Shown: one piece after another, positions 1 to 8,942 of the stretch
Numbering within the stretch: position 1 is the stretch's first letter
Layout of the letters: every line of letters starts with the position of its first letter
Assembly: GCF_042643485.1 (NCBI RefSeq)
Contig: NZ_JBHRSJ010000031.1
Coordinates: 163,870-227,869, forward strand
Source of the DNA: Azotobacter bryophylli
GTDB lineage: Bacteria; Pseudomonadota; Gammaproteobacteria; Pseudomonadales; Pseudomonadaceae
Length of the DNA stretch: 64,000 bases
Direction: 5' to 3'
Program-made: the position numbers and the translations under genes
The notes under the pieces: generated by a model
Seen by the model: only the letters and a program-made list of their open reading frames with translations
Told to the model about the DNA's origin: nothing
Database searches by the model: none

Positions 1-162
1 CTTCTGCGCCCCGGCAGCCCAGTCTTCCGGAACGGTCTTGCCTGCGAGCAGCGGGTCGCCGGGCTGGCGGAACAGGATCAGCTCGATCTGATACAGGCCC
101 TCGGCGAACGCGGATGGGACGAGCAGAACGAACAGCAGGGGGAGCAGGCGTAGCGCACGCAT
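1..162 (-). CDS. csiV: CsiV-like peptidoglycan-binding protein, N-terminal part (cut by window edge)
   Basis: The first 54 codons run off the left edge. They begin with a typical Sec signal peptide (MRALRLLPLLFVLLVPSAFA) followed by EGLYQIELILFRQ, which resembles the start of the mature CsiV family, a periplasmic peptidoglycan-binding protein whose Vibrio member activates the CsgA/LDT-type or bifunctional penicillin-binding protein machinery. The start ATG is 13 bases beyond the mfd stop codon and on the same strand, so it is probably cotranscribed with mfd; the same neighbour is found next to mfd in Pseudomonas (PA3003, from memory). Most of the protein lies outside the window, so the family call rests on the N terminus and context. 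Confidence 0.65.
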   Translation of the reverse strand, partial: MRALRLLPLLFVLLVPSAFAEGLYQIELILFRQPGDPLLAGKTVPEDWAAGAQK

Positions 163-175
163 TGGGGGTCTGTCC

Positions 176-3100
176 TTAAGCGGGTTGTGGGTGGAGGCGC
201 TCGAGCAGCGCTTCCAGGGTGTTGAAGCGGTCTTCCGGGCGCTCCATCGGCACCTGGAACTTGAGCACGGTCGCGCCTTCGAACTTGTAGCGCTTGGGCT
301 GGGACTGGATCAGCTTGATCAGCACCATGGGGTCGACGCTGGTGTGCGCGGCGAATTCGATGCGTCCGCCCTGGGGGCCGGCGTCGATCTTGGCGATGCC
401 CAGCTCCTCCGCCTGCAGCTTGAGAAGGGTCAGGCGAATCAGGTGCTTGGTCGGCTCGGGCAGCAGGCCAAAGCGATCGATCATCTCCACCTGCAGTTCC
501 TTGAGCTCCTCTTCGCTGGGCGCCGAGGCGATGCGCTTGTAGAGGATCAGGCGCGCGTGCACGTCCGGCAGGTAGTCCTCCGGGATCAGCGCCGGCACCC
601 GCAGGTTGATGTCGATGCCGGTGCCCAGCGGTTGCTCGAGGTTCGGCTGTTCGCCCTTGCGGATGGCCTTCACCGCGCGCTCGAGCATCTCCATGTAGAG
701 GGAGAAGCCGACCGCCTGGATCTGGCCGCTCTGCCCTTCGCCGAGCAGCTCGCCGGCACCGCGGATCTCCAGGTCGTGGGTGGCGATGACGAAGCCCGCG
801 CCGAGGTCCTGGGCGCCGGCGATGGCTTCCAGGCGCTTCTGCGCGTCCTCGGTCATCTGCTTGCGCGGCGGCGTGAGCAGGTAGGCGTAGGCCTGGTGGT
901 GGCTGCGGCCGACCCGGCCGCGCAGCTGGTGCAACTGGGCCAGGCCGAACTTGTCGGCGCGCTCGATGATGATGGTGTTGGCGCTCGGCACGTCGATGCC
1001 GGTCTCGATGATGGTCGAGGCCACCAGCACGTTGAAGCGCTTGTGGTAGAAGTCGCTCATCACCTGTTCCAGTTCGCGCTCGCGCATCTGCCCGTGGCCG
1101 ATGCCGATGCGCGCCTCCGGGACCAGTTCGGCCAGGTCGCGGGCGCACTTCTCGATGGTCTTCACCTCGTTGTGCAGGTAGTAGACCTGGCCGCCGCGCA
1201 AGAGCTCGCGCAGCAGAGCCTCCTTGATCACCGCGTTCTGCTGCTCCATGACGAAGGTGCGCACCGACAGCCGGCGCGCCGGCGGGGTGGCGATGATCGA
1301 CAGGTCGCGCATGCCCGCCACCGCCATGTTCAGGGTGCGCGGGATCGGCGTGGCGGTGAGGGTGAGGATGTCCACCTGGCTGCGCAGGGATTTGAGCTGC
1401 TCTTTCTGGCGTACGCCGAAGCGGTGCTCCTCGTCGATGATGACCAGGCCCAGGTTCTTGAAGCGGACATCGTCCTGCAGCAGCTTGTGGGTGCCGATGA
1501 CGATGTCGACGTTGCCCTCGGCCAGCTGCTGGATCGCGCCTTCGACCTCCTTGGCCGATTTGAAGCGGCTCATCACTTCGACCTTCACCGGCCAGTCGGC
1601 GAAACGGTCGCGGAAGCTGTTGTAGTGCTGCTGGGCGAGCAGGGTGGTGGGCACCAGCACCGCCACCTGCCTGCCGCTGTGCACGGCGATGAAGGCCGCG
1701 CGCATCGCCACCTCGGTCTTGCCGAAGCCGACGTCGCCGCAGATCAGGCGATCCATGGGCTTGGGCGCCAGCATGTCGGCGCGCACGGCGTCGATGGCGG
1801 TCTGCTGGTCCGGCGTCTCCTCGAAGGGGAAACCGGCGCTGAAGGTCTCGTAGTCGGCGGCCGGGTCAGTGAAGGCGAAGCCTTCGCGGGCGGCGCGACG
1901 GGCGTAGATGTCGAGCAGCTCGGCGGCGACGTCGCGGACCTGTTCGGCGGCCTTGCGCTTGGCCTTCTGCCATTGTTCAGAGCCGAGCCGGTGCAGCGGC
2001 GCCAGGGCATCGTCGCTGCCGGTGTAGCGAGCGATCAGATGCAGGTTGGCCACCGGCACGTAGAGCTTGGCCTGGTCGGCGTATTCCAGGGCGAGGAACT
2101 CGGCGCTCTGGCCCTCGATCTCCAGGGTGATCAGCCCGAGATAGCGGCCGACCCCGTGGTCGATGTGCACCACTGGGGCGCCTTCGTGGAGTTCGGTGAG
2201 GTTCTTGATGACATTGTCGGCAGCGCTGTCGCGGGCTTTTTCCCGCCGACGCCGCTGCAGTACCCGCTGACCGAACAGCTGGCTTTCCGCAATCAGGGCA
2301 AGATCGTCGACGAACAGGCCCTCATCCAGGGGGGCGACGGTGATGCCGAGGCGCTCGGAGCCGGCGACGAATGTCGGCCAGCCCTCGACCTCGGCGGGCT
2401 TGAGCTTGAGCCGGGCGAGCATTTCCAGCAGCACTTCGCGGCGCCCGGCGGATTCGGCGCTGAACAGCACCCGGCCCGGATATTCCTCGATGAAGCGGCG
2501 CAGGGCGGCCATGGGTTCGGCGGTCTTGGCTTGGACCGCCAAGTCCGGCAGGGGCCGGGTGTCGAAGCGCGTGCGGCCGACGCCAGGCTCGATGTCCTGC
2601 TGGCTGACGATCACCCGCGGCCAGCCCTTGAGACGGGCGAAGCAGTCCTCGACCGGCAGGAACAGTTCGGTCGGCGGCAACAGCGGTCGCTCCGGATCGT
2701 AGCGGCGATCCTCGTAGCGATTGCGCACGTCGCTCCAGAACTGCTCGGCGGCCTGCTCGATACCGGGCAGGGAAAACACCTGGGTGCGTTCCGGCAGATA
2801 GTCGAACAGGGTGGCGGTCTCGTCGAAGAACAGCGGCAGGTAGTATTCGATGCCGGCCGGGGTGATGCCGCTGGACAGGTCCTGATAGATCGGGCAGCGG
2901 CGGAAGTCCACGTCGAAGCGCTCGCGGAAGCGGGCGCGGAAGCCGGTGACCGCTTCCTTCTGCAGCGGGAATTCGCGGGCCGGCAGCAGGCGGATCGATT
3001 CCACCTTGTCGATCGAGCGCTGGGTTTCCGGATCGAAGGTGCGCAGCGTCTCGATCTCGTCGTCGAACAGATCGATGCGATAGGGCAGGTCGCTGCCCAT

Positions 3101-3619
3101 CGGGAAAAGGTCGATCAGGGCGCCGCGCACGGCGAACTCGCCATGCTCGTAGACGGTCTCGACGCAGCGGTAGCCGGCTGCCTCCAGGCGCAGGCGCATC
3201 TGCTCCACGTCGAGACGCTGGCCGACGTCCAGCACCAGGCTGCTGCCGAGCAGGAAGCTCGTCGGCGCCAGGCGATGCAGGGCCGTGGTGATCGGCACCA
3301 CCAGCACGCCGTGGCTCAGTTCCGGCAGGCGGTAGAGGCTGGCGATGCGCTGGGAGATGATGTCCTGGTGCGGTGAGAAGAGGTCGTAGGGCAGGGTTTC
3401 CCAATCGGGGAACTGCAGCACCGGCAGCGACGGGGCGAAAAAGGCGAGCTCCTGCTCCAGCCGTTCGGCGCTCTGGCTGTCGGCGGTCAGGAGCAGAGTG
3501 AAGTTTCGGGCGGCACTGGCGGCTTCGGCGATCGCCAGGGAAAGCGTGGCGCCCTGCAGGTTGCCCCAATGCTGTTTGCCGGCGGCAGCCGGAAGGGTCG
3601 GAAGACGCAGTACGGACAC
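176..3619 (-). CDS. mfd: transcription-repair coupling factor Mfd
   Basis: Mfd removes RNA polymerase stalled at DNA lesions and recruits UvrA. The 1147-residue length matches E. coli Mfd (1148). Visible in order: a UvrB-like N-terminal half (DWETLPYDLFSPH region), an RNA-polymerase-interacting CarD-like domain (GAPVVHIDHGVGRYLGL, about residues 480-500), a superfamily 2 motor with Walker A GDVGFGKTEVA (about 625) and Walker B DEEHRFG, then the RecG-like TRG motif region and a C-terminal UvrA-masking domain. The start is a GTG at 3617-3619; the Shine-Dalgarno upstream is weak (GGAG 12 bases away). A good promoter lies about 40 bases upstream, divergent from that of gap. Confidence 0.97.
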   Translation of the reverse strand: MSVLRLPTLPAAAGKQHWGNLQGATLSLAIAEAASAARNFTLLLTADSQSAERLEQELAFFAPSLPVLQFPDWETLPYDLFSPHQDIISQRIASLYRLPELSHGVLVVPITTALHRLAPTSFLLGSSLVLDVGQRLDVEQMRLRLEAAGYRCVETVYEHGEFAVRGALIDLFPMGSDLPYRIDLFDDEIETLRTFDPETQRSIDKVESIRLLPAREFPLQKEAVTGFRARFRERFDVDFRRCPIYQDLSSGITPAGIEYYLPLFFDETATLFDYLPERTQVFSLPGIEQAAEQFWSDVRNRYEDRRYDPERPLLPPTELFLPVEDCFARLKGWPRVIVSQQDIEPGVGRTRFDTRPLPDLAVQAKTAEPMAALRRFIEEYPGRVLFSAESAGRREVLLEMLARLKLKPAEVEGWPTFVAGSERLGITVAPLDEGLFVDDLALIAESQLFGQRVLQRRRREKARDSAADNVIKNLTELHEGAPVVHIDHGVGRYLGLITLEIEGQSAEFLALEYADQAKLYVPVANLHLIARYTGSDDALAPLHRLGSEQWQKAKRKAAEQVRDVAAELLDIYARRAAREGFAFTDPAADYETFSAGFPFEETPDQQTAIDAVRADMLAPKPMDRLICGDVGFGKTEVAMRAAFIAVHSGRQVAVLVPTTLLAQQHYNSFRDRFADWPVKVEVMSRFKSAKEVEGAIQQLAEGNVDIVIGTHKLLQDDVRFKNLGLVIIDEEHRFGVRQKEQLKSLRSQVDILTLTATPIPRTLNMAVAGMRDLSIIATPPARRLSVRTFVMEQQNAVIKEALLRELLRGGQVYYLHNEVKTIEKCARDLAELVPEARIGIGHGQMRERELEQVMSDFYHKRFNVLVASTIIETGIDVPSANTIIIERADKFGLAQLHQLRGRVGRSHHQAYAYLLTPPRKQMTEDAQKRLEAIAGAQDLGAGFVIATHDLEIRGAGELLGEGQSGQIQAVGFSLYMEMLERAVKAIRKGEQPNLEQPLGTGIDINLRVPALIPEDYLPDVHARLILYKRIASAPSEEELKELQVEMIDRFGLLPEPTKHLIRLTLLKLQAEELGIAKIDAGPQGGRIEFAAHTSVDPMVLIKLIQSQPKRYKFEGATVLKFQVPMERPEDRFNTLEALLERLHPQPA

Positions 3620-3657
3620 GAGGCGGCACGGCTCCGGTCGGATGGATGGATCGGCGG

Positions 3658-3687
3658 ATTGTAACTATCCGTGCGCTTCGCTGTCAG
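3658..3687 (-). promoter_or_regulatory. mfd promoter
   Basis: Read on the minus strand, CTGACA (3682-3687) is followed after 18 bases by TACAAT (3658-3663): five of six matches in each sigma-70 hexamer. It would start transcription about 30 bases before the mfd GTG. Confidence 0.6.
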
Positions 3688-3705
3688 TGTTTAGTCTGCT
3701 GCAGA

Positions 3706-3734
3706 TTGCCGGCGAATAGCCGCGCCGTCATAAT
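3706..3734 (+). promoter_or_regulatory. gap promoter
   Basis: TTGCCG (3706-3711), 17 bases, CATAAT (3729-3734). Predicted start near 3741, giving a leader of about 36 bases to the GTG start of gap. It lies back to back with the mfd promoter. Confidence 0.5.
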
Positions 3735-3776
3735 GTAGCCCTTTTTTTCAGCCTCTACATGTGGAAGGTATACTCC

Positions 3777-5225
3777 GTGAATCAGAAGCTCGACCAGTGT
3801 CTTGGTGAATGGATCGATCGTGAAGCGCTCGCGGAGGCGATGATTCCGCTGATTGGCCAGCTCTACCGCAACAACAACGTGGTGACTTCGATCTACGGCC
3901 GCAGCCTGATCAACCGCTCCGTCATCGCGATCATCAAGGCCCACCGTTTCGCCCGTTATCGTCAGGACGATGAAACCGAGCTCTCCGTGCATGACACCTT
4001 CCCGATCCTCAAGGCGATGAGCGAGCTGAAGCTCGGTGCCGCCTCGGTCGACCTCGGCAAGATGGTCATCAAGTACAAGGCAGAGGGTGCCGGCCGCTCC
4101 ATCGAGCAGTTCGTTGCCGAAGAGCTGGCCGACATCGCCGGCAAGCAGAACAGCGCACCGCGCAAGAGCACCGATGTGGTGTTGTATGGTTTCGGCCGTA
4201 TCGGCCGCCTGGTCGCGCGCATCCTGATCGAGAAGACCGGCGGTGGCGACGGCCTGCGCCTGCGCGCGATCGTCGTGCGCAAGGGCGCCGAGAACGACCT
4301 GGCCAAGCGGGCCAGCCTGCTGCGTCGTGACTCCGTGCATGGCACCTTCGATGGAACCATCACGGTCGACGAGGAGAACAACACCATCCTCGCCAACGGC
4401 AACCTGATCCAGGTGATCTACTCCAACGATCCGGCCGGCATCGACTACACCCAGTACGGCATCGAGAACGCCATCGTGGTGGACAACACCGGCAAATGGC
4501 GCGACGCCGAAGGTCTCGGCCAGCACCTGCGGTGCCCGGGCGTGGGTCGCGTGGTGCTGACCGCACCGGGCAAGGGCAAGCTGAAGAACATCGTGCATGG
4601 CATCAACCATCGCGACATCACCGACGAAGACAAGATCATCTCCGCGGCTTCCTGCACCACCAACGCCATCGTGCCGGTGCTCAAGGCGGTCAACGACCAG
4701 TTCGGCATCGTCAATGGTCACGTGGAGACCGTGCACTCCTATACCAACGACCAGAACCTGATCGACAACTTCCACAAGGGCAACCGCCGTGGCCGCAGCG
4801 CTCCGCTGAACATGGTGATCACCGAGACCGGCGCAGCGACCGCCGCCGCCAAGGCTCTGCCGGAACTGGCCGGCAAGCTGACCGGCAACGCGATCCGTGT
4901 GCCGACCCCGGATGTGTCCATGGCCATCCTCAGCCTGAACCTGGAGAAGTCCACCAGCCGCGACGAGATCAACGAGTATCTGCGTCAGGTGGCCATGTTC
5001 TCGGAACTGCACAAGCAGATCGACTTCACCAACTCGCAGGAAGTGGTGTCCACCGATTTCGTCGGTTCCCGTCATGCCGGCATCGTGGATTCCGAGGCGA
5101 CCATCTGCAACGATAACCGCGTGATTCTCTATGTCTGGTACGACAACGAATTCGGTTACAGCTGCCAGGTCGTACGCGTTCTGGAAGACATGTCGGGCGT
5201 CAACCCGCCGGCCTTTCCGCGCTGA
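3777..5225 (+). CDS. gap: glyceraldehyde-3-phosphate dehydrogenase, long form with N-terminal extension
   Basis: Oxidises glyceraldehyde 3-phosphate to 1,3-bisphosphoglycerate with NAD(P). The catalytic core starts at about residue 133 with the Rossmann motif YGFGRIGRL; the active-site cysteine is in SCTTN at residue 293. The first ~130 residues (IGQLYRNNNVVTSIYGRSLINRS...) form an extension absent from the ordinary ~335-residue enzyme; this long type is common in pseudomonads and some marine bacteria. I chose the GTG at 3777 because GGAAGG sits 8 bases before it; the in-frame ATG at 3759 has no ribosome site. Product 482 residues. Monocistronic: own promoter and a strong terminator behind it. 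Confidence 0.95.
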   Translation: MNQKLDQCLGEWIDREALAEAMIPLIGQLYRNNNVVTSIYGRSLINRSVIAIIKAHRFARYRQDDETELSVHDTFPILKAMSELKLGAASVDLGKMVIKYKAEGAGRSIEQFVAEELADIAGKQNSAPRKSTDVVLYGFGRIGRLVARILIEKTGGGDGLRLRAIVVRKGAENDLAKRASLLRRDSVHGTFDGTITVDEENNTILANGNLIQVIYSNDPAGIDYTQYGIENAIVVDNTGKWRDAEGLGQHLRCPGVGRVVLTAPGKGKLKNIVHGINHRDITDEDKIISAASCTTNAIVPVLKAVNDQFGIVNGHVETVHSYTNDQNLIDNFHKGNRRGRSAPLNMVITETGAATAAAKALPELAGKLTGNAIRVPTPDVSMAILSLNLEKSTSRDEINEYLRQVAMFSELHKQIDFTNSQEVVSTDFVGSRHAGIVDSEATICNDNRVILYVWYDNEFGYSCQVVRVLEDMSGVNPPAFPR

Positions 5226-5252
5226 GCATAGCGATTAATCGCAAGTCGACCG

Positions 5253-5282
5253 AACGGGAGCCAATGGCTCCCGTTTTTGTTT
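5253..5282 (+). terminator. gap intrinsic terminator
   Basis: Perfect 10-bp stem AACGGGAGCC / GGCTCCCGTT with an AAT loop, running into a T-rich tail (5274-5282). It lies 28 bases after the gap stop. Confidence 0.9.
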
Positions 5283-5606
5283 GTTCTTGTGGCTTTTGCT
5301 ACAGGATAGTTTCGCGATTGTTGCTTGTGGTCTGTTGGATGACTTCCGGCCTCACAAATAATTTCTTTAGAAATCAATGGCCTGAATACCCGTCAGGGCT
5401 GGCCTGAGTTGTGCTTTCGAAGGGGCAGTCTTTTTATGCGGCATTGGCGTCATGCAGGAAAAGTCTCTGGGTAGCTAGTAATTGGAAGGGATCTTTATAA
5501 TCCTGCGGCTCTATTTACTTATCCCCGCTCTTGTGTGAGCCGATCGATTCGGTCTGCTCCAGCATCCGCAACGTCAAGTTTCAAAGTCAGTGATGGGTTT
5601 GACCCT
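5283..5606 (+). other. nqr leader region, no gene
   Basis: A 324-base stretch between the gap terminator and nqrA, clearly poorer in G+C than its surroundings. I see no supported open frame. It holds a perfect -10 hexamer (5496-5501) and a leader of about 100 bases before nqrA. Confidence 0.6.
5473..5501 (+). promoter_or_regulatory. candidate nqr operon promoter
   Basis: A perfect TATAAT at 5496-5501 in the AT-rich stretch upstream of nqrA. No good -35 hexamer stands 16-18 bases before it (AGCTAG at 5473-5478), so an activator may be needed. Predicted start near 5508. Confidence 0.4.
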
Positions 5607-6944
5607 ATGATCAAAATCAAACGTGGGCTCGACTTGCCTATAACGGGCGCGCCTACGCCACGCATCGAACCGGCGAGGGCGGTGCTCAGCGTCGCCGTCA
5701 TAGGCTTCGATTATCACGGCATGAAGCCGACCATGAATGTTCAGGTCGGCGACAGGGTCCGGCTCGGTCAGGTCCTCTTCACCGATAAGAAGTCTCCCGG
5801 GGTGCAGTACACCGCGCCGGGAGCCGGTGTGGTCAGTGCCATCCATCGCGGCGAGAAGCGGGCCCTGCAAGCCTTGGTCATCGACCTTGAAGGGGACGAG
5901 CAGGAGACCTTCGCCCAGTACCCCAGCGGGCAACTTGAGGGGCTGGCCGACGCACAGGTGCGCGACAACCTGCAGCGCTCCGGGTTGTGGACGGCGCTGC
6001 GCACCCGCCCATTCAGCCGGGTGCCGGCCATCGAGGCGACCCCCAGCTCCATTTTTGTCACCGCCATCGATACCCATCCGCTGGCTGCGGATCCCGCGAT
6101 GATCATCGGCGAATATGCCGCCGACTTCGAGAACGGTCTCAAGGTGCTCGGCAATCTGGCCAGGATCTACCTGTGCAAGGCCGAGGGGGCCGTTCTGCCG
6201 GGCGAGCAGCTGGCCAAGGTGCGGACCGAGTCCTTTTCCGGACCGCATCCGGCCGGGCTGGCGGGGACCCACATCCATTTTCTCGATCCGGTCAGCGCCT
6301 CCAGGCACGTCTGGACCATCAACTACCAGGACGTGATCGCGATCGGCAAACTGTTCACCACCGGCAAGCTCTGGGTCGAGCGGATCGTCTCCCTGGCAGG
6401 GCCGGTGGTCGAACGTCCACGCCTGCTGCGTACCCGCCTGGGGGCCAATCTGGACGAGCTGACGGCCGGCGAGCTGCAGCCCGGCAACAACCGGGTAGTT
6501 TCCGGCTCGCTGCTCGGCGGACGTACTGCCCGCGGCGCTTTCGCCTATCTGGGGCGTTATCACCTGCAGGTCTCCTGCCTGCGCGAGGGGAATGACCGAG
6601 AGATGCTGCATTACCTGCGCCCCGGGGTGGATAAATATTCGGTGCTCAACGTCTTCGTTTCCCGGCTGATGGGGGAGAAGAAATTCCCTTTCACCACCAC
6701 TACCAACGGCAGTCCGCGCGCCATGGTGCCCGTCGGCAACTACGAACAGGTGATGCCGCTGGACATCCTGCCGACCCAGTTGCTGCGCTACTTGATCGTG
6801 GGCGATACCGAGATGGCTCAGAAGCTCGGCGCCCTGGAACTGGACGAGGAGGATCTGGCACTGTGCAGCTACGTCTGCGCCGGCAAGTACGAATATGGCC
6901 CGATCCTGCGGGACAACCTCACCCGTATCGAGAAGGAGGGCTGA
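5607..6944 (+). CDS. nqrA: Na+-translocating NADH:quinone reductase subunit A
   Basis: NqrA is the cytoplasmic quinone-associated subunit of the sodium-pumping NADH dehydrogenase. The frame opens upstream, but the family starts at MIKIKRGLDLPI, so I place the start at ATG 5607 (445 residues, the usual length). Features include the N-terminal barrel-sandwich region (GVQYTAPGAGVVSAIHRGEKR) and the C-terminal LDEEDLALCSYVCAGKYEYG, a Cys-containing SLBB-type region. First gene of a compact operon: nqrB starts 3 bases after its stop codon. The ribosome site is weak (GGG about 9 bases upstream). Confidence 0.95.
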   Translation: MIKIKRGLDLPITGAPTPRIEPARAVLSVAVIGFDYHGMKPTMNVQVGDRVRLGQVLFTDKKSPGVQYTAPGAGVVSAIHRGEKRALQALVIDLEGDEQETFAQYPSGQLEGLADAQVRDNLQRSGLWTALRTRPFSRVPAIEATPSSIFVTAIDTHPLAADPAMIIGEYAADFENGLKVLGNLARIYLCKAEGAVLPGEQLAKVRTESFSGPHPAGLAGTHIHFLDPVSASRHVWTINYQDVIAIGKLFTTGKLWVERIVSLAGPVVERPRLLRTRLGANLDELTAGELQPGNNRVVSGSLLGGRTARGAFAYLGRYHLQVSCLREGNDREMLHYLRPGVDKYSVLNVFVSRLMGEKKFPFTTTTNGSPRAMVPVGNYEQVMPLDILPTQLLRYLIVGDTEMAQKLGALELDEEDLALCSYVCAGKYEYGPILRDNLTRIEKEG

Positions 6945-6947
6945 CCC

Positions 6948-8159
6948 ATGGGGCTGCGTGCGTTTTTCGACAAGATCGAGCCTCATTTCGAGAAGGGCGG
7001 CCGCTACGAGAAGTGGCATGCCTTGTACGAGGCGGTCGATACCTTCCTCTACCGCCCGGCCAGCGTGACCAGGACAACCGCCCACGTGCGCGATGGCATC
7101 GACCTCAAGCGGATGATGATCATCGTCTGGCTCTGCACTTTTCCGGCGATGTTCTTCGGCATGTGGAACACCGGTCATCAGGCCAACCTGATCCTTTCCG
7201 CCAAGCCCGATCTGCTGGCGGCCCAGGATGGCTGGCGCTTCGCCCTGATCGGCGCGCTGGCAGGCTTCGATCCCAACAGTCTGTGGGACAACTTCGTCCA
7301 GGGCGCGGCCTATTTTCTGCCCATCTACGCGGTGACCTTCATCGTCGGCGGCTTCTGGGAAGTGCTCTTCGCCATGGTGCGCAAGCACGAGGTCAACGAA
7401 GGCTTCTTCGTCACCTCGGTGCTGTTTTCGCTGATTCTGCCGCCGAGCATTCCTCTCTGGCAGGTGGCGCTGGGCATCAGCTTCGGCGTGGTGATCGGCA
7501 AGGAGGTGTTCGGTGGCACCGGCAAGAACTTCCTCAACCCGGCGCTGGTCGGGCGCGCCTTCCTGTTCTTCGCCTATCCGGCACAGATGTCCGGGGATGC
7601 GGTATGGACCGCAGTGGACGGTTACAGCGGTGCCACCGCGCTGAGCCTGGCGGCGGCCGGCGGCATCGATAGCGTGGTGGGGCAGGGCGCGACATGGTTG
7701 GACGCCTTCCTCGGGTTCGAGCAGGGATCGATCGGCGAGACCAGCGCCCTGGCCATTTTCCTCGGCGGCGCCGTGCTGCTGCTCACCAGGATCGCGGCCT
7801 GGCGTATCGTCGCCGGAGTCATGCTGGGCATGATCGGTCTCAGTGTCCTGTTCAACCTGATCGGTTCGGCAACCAACCCGATGTTCGCCATACCTTGGTA
7901 CTGGCACCTGGTACTGGGCGGTTTCGCCTTCGGCATGATCTTCATGGCTACCGATCCGGTATCCGCGTCCATGACCGACACCGGCAAGTGGGTGTACGGC
8001 TGCGTCATCGGCATCATGGTGGTGCTGATCCGGGTCATCAATCCGGCCTTCCCCGAGGGAATGATGCTGGCGATTCTCTTCGCGAACCTGTGTGCACCGC
8101 TGATCGACCACTTCGTCGTTCAGGCCAACATCAAGCGGAGGCTGGCACGCAATGTCTAA
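6948..8159 (+). CDS. nqrB: Na+-translocating NADH:quinone reductase subunit B
   Basis: Integral membrane subunit of Na+-NQR related to RnfD; it holds riboflavin and a covalently bound FMN. The SGAT flavinylation motif is present (DGYSGATALS), with the FMN-accepting threonine at residue 230. About ten hydrophobic segments are visible, starting near residue 56. Length 403, close to the Vibrio subunit. The GTG/ATG context is clear: GGAGGGCTGACCC before ATG 6948. The 3' end overlaps nqrC by 8 bases, which indicates translational coupling. Confidence 0.97.
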   Translation: MGLRAFFDKIEPHFEKGGRYEKWHALYEAVDTFLYRPASVTRTTAHVRDGIDLKRMMIIVWLCTFPAMFFGMWNTGHQANLILSAKPDLLAAQDGWRFALIGALAGFDPNSLWDNFVQGAAYFLPIYAVTFIVGGFWEVLFAMVRKHEVNEGFFVTSVLFSLILPPSIPLWQVALGISFGVVIGKEVFGGTGKNFLNPALVGRAFLFFAYPAQMSGDAVWTAVDGYSGATALSLAAAGGIDSVVGQGATWLDAFLGFEQGSIGETSALAIFLGGAVLLLTRIAAWRIVAGVMLGMIGLSVLFNLIGSATNPMFAIPWYWHLVLGGFAFGMIFMATDPVSASMTDTGKWVYGCVIGIMVVLIRVINPAFPEGMMLAILFANLCAPLIDHFVVQANIKRRLARNV

Positions 8160-8940
8160 CCAGAAAGAGTCCACCGCCCGCACGCTGACCGTGGCACTGC
8201 TGGTTTGCCTGGTCTGCTCGGTGTTCGTCGCCGGAGCCGCCGTGGCGCTGAAGCCGATCCAGGTCGACAACCGTCTGCTGGACAAGCAGCGCAGCATCCT
8301 CGCGATCGCCGGGCTGGGCGATCCGGGGATGTCCGCCAGCCAGGTCAAGGCTCTGTTCGACGAGCGCATCGTCGCCCGGGTGGTGGATCTGCAGAGCGGT
8401 ACCTTCACCGATGCCCAGGACCCGCGAACCTTCGATCCGCTCAGGGCAGCCAAGGATCCCAAGTTGTCCGATAGCCTGCCCAGCGAACAGGACATCGCCT
8501 CGATCAAGCGTCGCGAGCGTTTCAGTACCGTCTATCTGGTCGAGCGGAACGGCCGGCTGGACACCCTGATCCTGCCGGTGCGCGGCTACGGTCTGTGGTC
8601 GACTCTCTACGGCTTCATGGCGATCAAGGGGGACCTGAATACCGTGGCCGGCATGGGCTTCTACCAGCATGCCGAGACCCCTGGTCTCGGCGGCGAGGTG
8701 GACAACCCGAAATGGAAAGCCCTGTGGCGCGGCAAGACCCTGTTCGATGACCACGGCAGCCTGGCCGTGAAAGTCGTCAAGGGGGGCGTCGATCCGCAGA
8801 ATCCCAACGCAGGGCACCAAGTCGATGCCCTGGCCGGTGCGACCCTGACCAGCAATGGGGTGAACAACCTGCTGCATTTCTGGCTGGGCGAGCAGGGTTT
8901 CGGTCCTTTCATCGCTAAATTGCGCGCAGGGGAGGCTTGA
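8152..8940 (+). CDS. nqrC: Na+-translocating NADH:quinone reductase subunit C
   Basis: Periplasmic-facing FMN subunit anchored by one N-terminal membrane segment (about residues 12-34, VALLVCLVCSVFVAGAAVAL). The second covalent FMN site is in DALAGATLTSNGV, a variant of the S(G)AT flavinylation motif with Ala in the first position; the threonine that receives FMN from ApbE is kept. 262 residues. Overlaps nqrB by 8 bases and is followed after 2 bases by nqrD. Confidence 0.96.
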   Translation: MSNQKESTARTLTVALLVCLVCSVFVAGAAVALKPIQVDNRLLDKQRSILAIAGLGDPGMSASQVKALFDERIVARVVDLQSGTFTDAQDPRTFDPLRAAKDPKLSDSLPSEQDIASIKRRERFSTVYLVERNGRLDTLILPVRGYGLWSTLYGFMAIKGDLNTVAGMGFYQHAETPGLGGEVDNPKWKALWRGKTLFDDHGSLAVKVVKGGVDPQNPNAGHQVDALAGATLTSNGVNNLLHFWLGEQGFGPFIAKLRAGEA

Positions 8941-8942
8941 GG

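Noticed and set aside
185..3376. A 1063-codon open frame on the plus strand opposite mfd
   Set aside because: Mirror of a real high-GC gene: skewed composition (His, Ala, Gly, Asp rich), no family motif, no ribosome site; mfd on the other strand has all motor motifs.
3759..3776. ATG 3759 as start of gap
   Set aside because: No Shine-Dalgarno before it, while GGAAGG is well placed for the GTG at 3777.
5574..8507. A 977-codon minus-strand frame opposite nqrABC
   Set aside because: Antisense shadow of three well-recognised genes; it spans gene borders and shows no domain.
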